Origin: Chlorokybus atmophyticus
Lineage: Eukaryota; Streptophyta; Chlorokybophyceae; Chlorokybales; Chlorokybaceae
Direction: 5' to 3'
Assembly: GCA_009103225.1 (NCBI GenBank)
Contig: RHPI01000560.1
Span: 1-23,596 of the forward strand
Length of the DNA stretch: 23,596 nucleotides
Positions 1 through 7,371 of the stretch are shown one piece after another. Under the pieces are notes generated by a model that did no database searches, was not told the origin of the DNA, and worked only from the letters and a program-made list of their open reading frames with translations. A program made the position numbers and the translations under genes. Positions within the stretch are counted from its first letter, which is position 1. Every line of letters starts with the position of its first letter.

Positions 1-785
1 CCGTTTGCCAAGGACTTGCTGGGAGTGATTGTCAACCCAGACACGCGGTGAGAATAAGCGCCAAGAATATCTTGCTGAATTGCTGTTGTATTTGCAAACT
101 GGAATTATTTTAATTGTCCACAGGACTCACTGGAGTCTGCTGCTTGTGTGCAATCCTGGAGGCCAACTTGGAAGTGACACGCCGCCTTTACTCGTCCATC
201 TCGACTCCCTTGGCCTGCATCGCAACGTTGATGGACCTATGCGCGCTTACCTTGACTACATGTGGGGCAGAAAGCATGGAAGTGACTCACAACGACGCTT
301 CTCTCCCGAAAACGTACAGCTTCTTGTACCACAGGTAGCACACGTTGCATTGCACTAGTGATGAGTTTGCATGCATTCTGTCACAAGCACTGATTGGATG
401 CATGCACATGCATTTGGTTTGCAAGCATTGACACATGTTTGTGCAGGTCCCTCAGCAGAAGGATGGAGTTGCGTGCGGGTTGTTTGTCATGCTTTATCTT
501 GACAAGTTTATAGATGGGGTACAAGCTGGTCCAATTGACCCAAACGCACGGATATTTCAACAGGTACAGTTCATGCATGTGCACTGCAATGTTTACAAGT
601 GGAAGGTGCTTCAATGGCACTGTCGTGTAGGCCGACACGTGCTTAGTAACCACATGTTATTGCTGTGTGGTTGTGTGCAGATGCAAAGGAGTTGGTTTCA
701 TCCTCAAGTGGCAGACAGGTTGAGAAGACGATTGCGAACACTCATGGACAGTATGTTAGCACAGCAAAGACATGAGTTGAGCTAG
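1..785 (+). CDS. SUMO protease (Ulp1/SENP, peptidase C48), C-terminal exons; 5' end outside window
   Basis: C-terminal part of a Ulp1-type cysteine protease, which matures SUMO or removes it from proteins. Four exons fit: 1-47, 124-334 (or -325), 447-563 and 681-785, with stop TAG at 783-785. Introns begin GTGAGA (48), GTAGCA (335) and GTACAG (564) and end CAG (123, 446, 680). Joining exon 1 to exon 2 keeps frame and gives ...VNPDTRTHWSLLLVCNPGG, with the catalytic His in THW. Then come LLVHLDSLGLHR (catalytic Asp in HLDS) and VPQQKDGVACGLFVMLY, which holds the oxyanion Gln and the catalytic Cys of the QxxGxxCG motif. The last exon, WFHPQVADRLRRRLRTLM, resembles the WF-P--A--LR tail of plant ULP2/ESD4-like proteases. 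His, Asp, Gln and Cys are all present, so nothing visible suggests decay. Some DNA transposons also carry Ulp1 domains; no transposase is seen here, so a host gene is favoured. Confidence 0.88.
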
Positions 786-1583
786 TAGTAGCAGGTGGTG
801 TGTAGCATAGCAATGCTGTAGTCCATATCAGAGCTGTCCCCCACCATCAACTCAAACCAGCTGTGTAGAATTGCTGAGCAACTCTGGCTTTGACATATAC
901 TAGACTGTATATTAGAATTAGCAGTGCAATCTACTTGGTTTTCAATCACATTCGGGACTTGGCCAAAATGAGAGTATATGTTTATTCGTGTGGGGTTGAA
1001 TATTCACTCACAGCTAGGAGTTAGTGCAAAACGTATTGCTTGGTTTTGGAATGGTGTTGAAAATTCACTCAAAGCTAGGACTTAGTGTGAATCGTATTGC
1101 GTAGTTTCAGATTGGTGTTGAATGTTCACTCACATCTGTGGCATGAAACTGATGAAGGTTATGAATATACATGTGTGACAAGCTGATCAATTGATTATTC
1201 ACGGGCAGTAGGGACTTGGTGAGTTTAAGCTGTCTGTTATAGCCACAAGCTTATGCCCCTTCATGAATGTTCAGGCGATGTATAGCTGAATATTTAGCAG
1301 AGCACATGCTGTGTCCATTCACAATTGCATGCCTTGAACATTCAATCGATTTCAACTGAATATACGAGGTATATGGGTTTTGAAAGGTGGCATTGATTTA
1401 TCGTGTGGATATTCACGCGATTTATAGGTGAATGTCGCGATTTCGTTTTGGCAGGGATTGCACAAAATGTACGAAAACACTTGAATATTCACTCGATAAA
1501 AAGCTGAAACGGTAAATCCAACGAAGATTCAGTGCGTTTGCCATGAATTTTCAAAAATTCGGGGGTCTCATAATTACCGGTGA
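786..1583. other. AT-rich non-coding spacer with recurring GAATATTCAC-like words
   Basis: No convincing coding frame. The stretch follows the protease stop codon and ends where gypsy-1 breaks off. Words close to GAATATTCAC or its complement recur: near 998 (exact), 1191, 1264, 1286, 1337, 1356, 1408, 1430 (GTGAAT) and 1482 (exact). Part of this is the 61-bp tandem repeat at 991-1140; the rest is dispersed. The junction with gypsy-1 also falls on a GTGAATA word (about 1580-1586). Confidence 0.6.
991..1140. repeat. 61-bp tandem repeat, about 2.5 diverged copies
   Basis: Units start at 991, 1052 and 1113. Each begins TGGGGTTGAA or TGGTGTTGAA and continues with TTCACTCA, then AGCTAGGA, TTAGTG and CGTATTGC. 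The third copy is incomplete. The spacing is exactly 61 bp twice, which indicates a true tandem duplication. Confidence 0.75.
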
Positions 1584-1712
1584 ATAGTATTTGACAACCT
1601 TTACCCCTGTGTTGAGGACCGCAGCAAGACCGCTGCCAATGCCTCCAAACAGCTCCAACACCGTGATGCCCTGTTGCCTGCGAAAGGTGTGGAACTCCAC
1701 CACTTCGGTGGC
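1584..1712 (-). pseudogene. Start of cytosine-5 DNA methyltransferase domain (motif I), truncated
   Basis: The reading frame that carries the protease end continues into GITVLELFGGIGSGLAAVL (about 1618-1674). Then comes a short stretch ending KYY at 1584-1589, after which the frame runs into unrelated AT-rich DNA. LFGGIG is the FxGxG SAM-binding motif I that opens C5-methyltransferases; a following beta strand and acidic residue would be expected just past the break. Motifs IV (PCQ), VI and VIII are therefore missing and the fragment cannot be active. Retrotransposons carrying DNMT domains have been described in the dinoflagellate Symbiodinium and the charophyte Klebsormidium, which makes this reading plausible. 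The alternative is another Rossmann-type SAM methyltransferase. Confidence 0.68.
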
Positions 1713-2544
1713 CACCATATGGTGGTCCTGCACCTTGATGTGGCTTCGGTAGTTGGGGAAGCGCGTGGTGATCAGTGGATGGCTGAGCAAGACGTGCGCA
1801 TCCACCTGTGCGCGCCAGCGCCGTTCCGCTGGGTCTTGTAATGCTACTTTCACGGTGGCATCCTCCTGCTCCTCGTTGTACGGGGTGGGAGAGGAGTCGA
1901 CGGTCCGACACGGGACCGTGGCACCAGCAGAGACTTGCGTCCGAGCGCCGTCGTATGTGGCCGTTGCAGCCTTCCGTGTGCGGGCGTGGCTGCGTGTGGC
2001 CACGGTAGCCACTTTTCGTTGGGCGTGCGTGCGCGAGACCAACTCGAGAGGCAGGAAACCCTGCACCTCCCCGCCATCCTCATCCCAATGTGGCCGAAAC
2101 CACGCTCGCTCTGTCCAGCAATCGAGGCCCATGCCCACAGGGAAGTTGAAGTCCTGCCCAAGCAGAAAGTCGAAGAAGCCGGCATTGGTGACCACACATT
2201 GCTGGACGATCTCGGTTGTGTGGGTCCAGCCCTGTCAACCGAATGCAAAAGGCCTCCCTGGTGACTCCCATCACCTTATCTCGGCTACCTGTGGCAGTGT
2301 CCAACACGTACGGGCAAGGCACCAAGTCGGAGCTGGTTATACCGAGGGACCGCGCGAGGAAGCGCCCAATGATGACAGGCTGTGCTCCGGTGTCCAACAT
2401 TACTCGCTTAGGTGCCAGACCATTGATGGTAACGTGCTTGTCTTGGTTGGCCACCATGGCAGCATTGGCGTCGATACGCAACCTCTTCATACGAGGTGTC
2501 TGTTCCTCTGACTCAGTTGCCTCAGCTGGAGATGCTGAGCGCAT
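1713..2544 (-). pseudogene. gypsy-1 retropepsin-type aspartic protease and linker, frameshifted
   Basis: Clan AA aspartic protease that would cut the Gag-Pol polyprotein. The frame from 2544 reads a hydrophilic lead, then LAPKRVMLDTGAQPVIIG, with active-site DTG at 2386-2394, and a downstream strand region ending near ...FCIRLTG. At about 2230 the frame changes: the continuation VVTNAGFFDFLLGQDF (about 2148-2195) is in another frame. This has the look of the C-terminal ILG-type strand of retropepsins. A one-base insertion or a two-base loss explains it; a programmed shift is less likely in mid-domain. The rest is a basic linker of about 130 residues leading to the methyltransferase motif. The start overlaps the end of the upstream ORF by 23 nt in a different frame. 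Confidence 0.75.
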
Positions 2545-3919
2545 GGCAGCCAGAGCTCCTCTGCCTGCTGGATCCGGAGAACCCCCTCCTTGCCCTCTCC
2601 CTCTGCCGAACCGACCTTGTCGAGGTGGTTGGTAGACACGGGGGGGGCCTCGGTGCTGGAGGTTCCGGCGCCGGTTGTGGTGGCGGCGCAGGTGGATGAC
2701 GCCTCTGCGAAGCAGGAATCATGCCCGCGGGCGTACCCAGTGGCTGTGGAGGGAACCCCGGCGGACCCGGTGTTTGTGGGCCTGCCTGGCGTTCAGCTTG
2801 CTCCGCGGCGTACGTCCATCGCACAGCATGAGCCGCTTCTCTGACCAATGTCCCTTCCCACGTGGCCGTGGGCTCGGTGTCCGTGTCGGTCCAATGATGA
2901 TATTGAGGCATGGGCTGCAGGTATACGGCGCGTAGTAGCTGTCGCCGCATGTCGTGAGTAATGGTGGGGACTCGTAGGATCCCTGCCATGTAGGCATCCC
3001 ACCTTCCTTGTACCACTCCCACTTCGAGCACAGTCATGGCGCGAGCACGTAGGGTGCGCTGGAGGTCAGTCTGCTGTGCGTGTAGCTCATGAGCAACGGC
3101 GATGCGCCGCCGTTGCCGTGCGGCTTCCACCCCTGGCAGCCGAAGCATTGCCTCTTGCACTCCCTCTAGCGTGTCCGGGGCTGTGGTGGCAGCCTCGTCG
3201 TATGCTTGTCGCAGCGAACGAACGAATGCCCCCAACCATGATGCTCGGTTGCCAAAGGCAAACAGGGGGACAGCAGGGTGATTGGCAACGAGCCATGTCA
3301 CGAGACGAGCTCGAGCGGCGCTGCCCTCTTGCATCCCCATCATCTGTCTTAATGTGTTGCCCTCAGGCCTGTGCAACATGACTGCTTGCCGGATGAGTGC
3401 GGTACGGAGTTGTTGCTCCCCCACCATACCAGCTCCTCCTCGTTGTGTGGTGTCCCCTTGCGGGGTGAGGTACCCTCGCCCTGCATCGCGTTGATCCTCA
3501 GGCATGTCTTCGACCAAAGGAGGCAGCAGCGGGGCGATTACTCCCCTCAATTGTTGCGCCAACGCCCTCGCTTGGTCTGCAACAATTGCGTGTCCCGGCT
3601 GCTCGATGGCGATCATTGTGGGGTGTGCTGTGGTCGGCGCCGTGGAGGCGCTGGCAACATGTGCTGGCGCTATGGTTGGTACGATAACGGCGTGTGCTGC
3701 TTCGTACGCTTGTCGGCGCGCGTCCACTTGGGCAGCTTGGTCCATGCGATACCGATGGGCCTGTTCGAGTGCAGAGAAACGCTCTTGACGACTGCCTGGA
3801 GTGAGCCCCCGGAGAGCGGGATCAGCGCCCAGCGCGATGTCAGACATCGTGACCACGAGGTCTTGGAGTTTGTGTCGCTGGAGGCCGAGTGGGTCCAGTG
3901 GCGAAGGCTCGAAGTCGAT
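2522..3919 (-). CDS. gypsy-1 middle region: gag-like protein of unknown role with proline-rich tail
   Basis: Open from just after the TAA at 3920-3922 to a stop at 2522, in the same frame as gag; the first good start after the stop is at 3856. It encodes an Ala/Arg/Gln-rich, mainly helical protein: RQERFSALEQAHRYRMDQ near the start, VRSLRQAYDEAATTAP in the middle (capsid-like in flavour) and an extended proline-rich tail (PPAPPPQPAPEPPAPRPPP). I do not recognise a named domain. Its last 23 nt overlap the protease frame, so protease expression would need a frameshift, or the overlap is itself a lesion. Together with gag it puts about 1,300 codons upstream of the protease, far longer than usual Ty3 Gag. 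Confidence 0.55.
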   Translation of the reverse strand: MDFEPSPLDPLGLQRHKLQDLVVTMSDIALGADPALRGLTPGSRQERFSALEQAHRYRMDQAAQVDARRQAYEAAHAVIVPTIAPAHVASASTAPTTAHPTMIAIEQPGHAIVADQARALAQQLRGVIAPLLPPLVEDMPEDQRDAGRGYLTPQGDTTQRGGAGMVGEQQLRTALIRQAVMLHRPEGNTLRQMMGMQEGSAARARLVTWLVANHPAVPLFAFGNRASWLGAFVRSLRQAYDEAATTAPDTLEGVQEAMLRLPGVEAARQRRRIAVAHELHAQQTDLQRTLRARAMTVLEVGVVQGRWDAYMAGILRVPTITHDMRRQLLRAVYLQPMPQYHHWTDTDTEPTATWEGTLVREAAHAVRWTYAAEQAERQAGPQTPGPPGFPPQPLGTPAGMIPASQRRHPPAPPPQPAPEPPAPRPPPCLPTTSTRSVRQRERARRGFSGSSRQRSSGCHALSISS

Positions 3920-6556
3920 TTATTGAGCGGGCATGGGCTGTCGCGATTGACTGGGTGCGCCCTGCAACTGTGCGTGTAATGCCAGGAATAACTGGATGGC
4001 CAGTTCCAACACCGCAGGTCGGCGATAGGTGACCCCGATCAGACGATCCCTCATCTCTGGTGCAGTGCCGGTGAGGATTTCATCCTCGAGCTGCTGTTGT
4101 GTGGGTTCCGGCAGCGTGTGGTATTCTGGCGGTGGTAGGGGCAAGATGCGATCATCGCGTGCCACGCGCGTGGTGCGTTGCCCCCCTGGTCCGTACACAA
4201 TAGTGGTGGGCTCCACGTTGCGTAGAATCGACGCCCAGGCGCGTTCTGCTTGCAGCCCGCGTGGCACTTGCTGTGTGACGTCCAATGCTGGTGGCGGTGC
4301 CGTCCGGCCCTCAGGAAGTGGTGCGGTGGGTATGGCAGCACTACTGGAGGCGATGGTGGTGGCACCTGCCGCAGTCGTCGTCACTGAGGTGGCGGCTGTG
4401 AGGGTGGCAGCAGTTGCGGTTGATGTAGTCGCTCCGATTGAGGCAGGAGTGGTGGATTCACCACTTACGAACCCAACGATCATGGTTGCTGCGGCGTGGG
4501 TGCTCTCCATCACCGGGAACAGCGTGGTGCCAAGAGTGCTGACACCTGCTGTCGTGGTCGGTGTGGACGCCGACGGTGTCGTCGACGGCGTCGTCCCAGC
4601 GGTGGTTGTGGCTGCCGAGGCAGCACCGCTTGTGGCGTCCGACGATGCCGCTGTTGACGACGCGCCAGCTTCCCTACGCGCCCGTCTTGATGGTTGTACG
4701 CGTGACGGCGTGGGAGAGTCCCTATCCCGTTTCGGTGCCATCAATGCCCACCTAGCAGCATAGCAGGCTTGATAGTTCTGCTCCTTGTTTTCCTCCAGCT
4801 GTGCCACGCGCGCCATCAGGGCTGCCACTTGGTCGATAGCCGGTGGATTGGTTGGTGCCTTTACAGCAGCAGCTCCAGCGCGAGAACGTCCCTCAAGTCC
4901 TTTGTGCTGTGGAGGGCGGTTTTTCCCTCTATAGCCAGCTTCTTCCTTGCGGCCGCCAGCGTTGTTGTTGTTGTTGGGGTTGTGGCCACCAGCGTTGTTG
5001 CCGTTGTTGCGACCACCAGCGTTGTTGCTGTTGTTGTGGCCGCCAGCGTGGTTGCTGTTGTTGTAGCCCCCGTTGTTGTTGTGGTTGTTGTGGCCGCGGT
5101 AGCCAACAGCGTTGTTGCTGTTGTTGTAGCTAATTGGGGGCCGCAGCTCAGGGAACTTGAGCCAGCATACTGTCTCCAAGTGTCCCGTCATGTGGCAGTG
5201 GTCGCACACAAGGTTGCCGTAATCTTCGGTGCACTCCTTCTGGTAGTGGCCATGTCGACCACACCGGTGGCATAGCACTGGAGCCACAAGGGCAGCATGA
5301 GCTGACCGTTTATCCTTGTAATGGATGCCTTGCGACTCCCGGCTGCGATCCCGCCGAAGAGGCTCTGCACTTGTGCCTGCCATAGGCCGTGAGGCACTGC
5401 GGTTGGTGTCCAGCACCGCTTTCTCATGCACTGCGCGCTTATGGATGGCTTGTGCAGTCGCGAAAGCTTCCTTGAGGGTGTAGCCAAGGGGCCTGCTGTA
5501 GTTCAGAGTCAGGCGTGTCGACTCGCTCAGAGCCGCATCCAACTCATTGACGTATATCACTGCAGCAGCCTCCTCACTGACAATCCTGTAGTCAGTGTCC
5601 TTCAGCAGACCTTCCAGTCTGGAGTACAAGCGGAGGGGATCCTCATTGGGCTTGCGTCGGAAGCGTCTCAGCTCCTCAACCTTGCTGGTGGTCTGAGGAG
5701 GGAAGGTGCGGCGCAGGGCAGCGTACAGGTCCTTGAGTGGCGAATCAGAGATGGCAGCATCTACGGAGATGGCTGGTGCGCGCAGTGCTACTGACCCGAG
5801 GGTGAAGGTACTGCCTCCTGCACGAGAGCCAGGTGTTGCCGGAGGTAGAGGAGTACCCCACTCTGCGGCTGCCGCTTGCTGTGCAGCTCTTTGTTCCTCA
5901 ATGATGACGGCAGAACGGTCAAGGATGCGAACTCGACGTGTGGCCTCCTTGGACTCAACTTCTGCAGGGGTCAAGTTGACAAATACCAACTCCGGTTCCT
6001 CCTCCTATGCCTGCTTGAGAGCTGCAGCTATGGACAAGCCTGTTACTGCAACTGAAGTGGCAGGTGGAACGACACCTGTTGGGCGGTGCAGCGATGCAGA
6101 TGCTATGGTGCTGGCAAGCTCGCCATAGCCGTCTACTCGATGCAGTTCAGCAACGGACTTCCAGATATCGTGTGCTGGATAATTAAGATACTGAGCAGCA
6201 ATGTGGAAAGAGATCTCATCTGACCAGTCTTTGTTCTTCAGAGCTTGCTGCCGCATCTTGGAGTGGAACTTGATGATGAACTCATCCAGCGAGGTGGTGC
6301 CGGCACGTCCGGAGAAGCGCAGGGATGTGGTTGAACTGGAAGACTCCATCTCGTTGTCGTCGCTGTCCGATGATAGTGGAGAAGCTTGATGACGAGGAGT
6401 AGAGTGGAGCGGGGTGAAGCCGGAGATGGAGCGCGAGCCTCTGCTGCTGCGGTCGATGCTCCCGTCACTGGTCCGCTCGTAGGTGAGGTTGGTGGTTGGG
6501 CTCCAACTGCTGAGGTCACCCTCGTCTATTGGGGAGAACGGGGTGGGCCTGCTCAT
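3920..6556 (-). pseudogene. gypsy-1 gag with two CCHC zinc knuckles; internal TAG
   Basis: Structural protein of the element. An ATG at 6556 starts MSRPTPFSPIDEGDLSSW. A helical segment follows (DEFIIKFHSKMRQQAL...). An in-frame TAG at 6005-6007 interrupts it; the gypsy-2 copy has a sense GAG there (AEN versus A*E), so the stop is a secondary mutation. The frame then continues through LKDLYAALRRTFPP and RLYSRLEGLLKDTDY (retrotransposon-gag-like capsid). Two C-X2-C-X4-H-X4-C knuckles lie at 5231-5272 and 5165-5206. After them come an Asn/Gly repeat tract and a long Thr/Ala-rich spacer. The frame ends with ...PMPAQ and TAA at 3920-3922, and reading stays open in the same frame beyond the stop. 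The knuckles and the duplicate copy make the identification firm. Confidence 0.85.
4952..5130 (-). repeat. 27-bp coding minisatellite (Asn/Gly-rich 9-residue repeat)
   Basis: Within gypsy-1 gag, just after the zinc knuckles. On the minus strand it encodes repeats of the pattern NNSNNAGGH / NNGNNAGGR (nine residues, 27 bp), with shorter pure GTT/AAC runs at both ends. It probably forms a flexible, low-complexity linker. Confidence 0.8.
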
Positions 6557-6755
6557 ACAGCTGGTGCGATGGTGAAAGTGGATGAAGGGTAGAGTGTTTG
6601 TGTTCTACAATGGGATCTCCAGTGCTGCTATCACCCAACACACTAGCGCTTGTGCGCGCTATGCGATGACGGTGACAACACTGCACTGTGATGTGTACAA
6701 CTACAGATTGCGATGCTGATGTACAGCTTGCAACTACACTCACTTGAGCAAAGAG

Positions 6756-7061
6756 GGTGACACTGTAAGTCAACAAGCCACTACTATAGGTAGTGCTGTT
6801 TACACAGTTCTTTGCGTGAGTGGGAGAGGAATTACACTGTTAAGTGAGGTGAATGAGCAAGCAACACGTGGATGCTCTGCCCTGACTGATGCCAACAAGC
6901 ACACCGCGACCAAGTACACAAAGCTCACAGCAAGAACAAGCACAGTGCACAAGAACATGCACAGGCTCTCACACGGTGAGGGGATTCTTGGGAACCAGGA
7001 CGGTGTGTTCGTAGTTCAAGTCGCTTCACCAGCTCTTAGCTTTCTCACTTACAGTGTCACC
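6756..7061. repeat. 306-bp leader segment bounded by perfect 15-bp inverted repeats (gypsy-1)
   Basis: GGTGACACTGTAAGT at 6756-6770 is the exact reverse complement of ACTTACAGTGTCACC at 7047-7061. Each arm contains GTAAGT in one orientation and TTACAG in the other, so the segment resembles an intron (GTAAGT...TTACAG) on both strands. The same arrangement is in gypsy-2 (12104-12118 and 12396-12410). It could be a leader intron, a MITE-like insert, or both. Confidence 0.7.
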
Positions 7062-7087
7062 AGCTGATCCGGTGAACACTGTGCCTA

Positions 7088-7093
7088 CTTATA
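7088..7093 (-). promoter_or_regulatory. TATA box of the gypsy-1 LTR
   Basis: TATAAG on the minus strand, within CTTGTATAAGTAGGCAC. The same site in gypsy-2 is 12437-12442. It lies about 280 nt inside the LTR edge and just ahead of a stable hairpin, as expected for an LTR promoter. Confidence 0.5.
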
Positions 7094-7371
7094 CAAGTCA
7101 ACTCATGACTGTCCAAAACATAAGCTAACGGTCATATCGAGGCTATTTCCACAGGAAATGCCCACTCGATATAGAACCGGACTTATAACTGAACTCACAA
7201 CTGAACAGCTACGCGCGGTGCCTATGCAGGCTATGGTCACGAGCTACTCTAGGGACATGACCTAGCTCCTGGTCAGAGGCGCGCGCGGGTTGCCATGCTG
7301 GTAAGCCGGGCGAGGGTCTTGCTGTAGGCATGCCCGATGACGACTGGCATGCTTGGGCGATAGGCATGACA

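Larger units (their letters stand above)
1584..7371 (-). mobile_element. gypsy-1: Ty3-type LTR retrotransposon with DNA methyltransferase motif, 3'-truncated
   Basis: Element on the minus strand running from its 5' LTR edge (7371, TGTCATGCC...) to an abrupt end near 1584. The order is leader/LTR, gag with two CCHC knuckles, a long gag-like middle region, an aspartic protease (DTGA), then the SAM-binding motif of a cytosine-5 methyltransferase. Reverse transcriptase, RNase H, integrase and the 3' LTR are absent. A second copy of its 5' part lies at 10738-12717. Gypsy-1 sits inside the copia-1 reverse-transcriptase region, so it is the younger of the two. Breaks seen are a TAG in gag (6005-6007), an in-frame TAA (3920-3922), a frame change near 2530 and a frameshift near 2230. 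Assignment to Ty3 rather than another LTR lineage rests on the gag/protease layout only, because no RT is present. Confidence 0.8.
6557..7371 (-). mobile_element. gypsy-1 5' LTR and untranslated leader
   Basis: Matched almost base for base by 11905-12717 in gypsy-2; similarity stops at 7371/12717, where minus-strand sequence begins TGTCATGCC, a normal 5'-TG LTR edge. The flank is CAATG on the minus strand, inside copia-1 coding sequence. A TATA box (TATAAG, 7088-7093) is followed within 10-40 nt by a hairpin at 7052-7081 (CAGTGT-T-CACC paired with GGTGACACTG). The LTR/leader boundary and primer-binding site are not resolved because no 3' LTR is present. One candidate primer-binding site starts TGGCATCAG on the minus strand, near 6892. 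Confidence 0.7.

Noticed and set aside
1753-2511. Plus-strand open frame of 252 codons
   Set aside because: Antisense to the protease and linker of gypsy-1, where the minus strand has the DTGA and LLGQDF motifs.
4029-4763. Plus-strand open frame of 244 codons
   Set aside because: It lies opposite the Thr/Ala-rich part of gypsy-1 gag, and its Val/Ala-rich translation is the mirror of that biased sequence.
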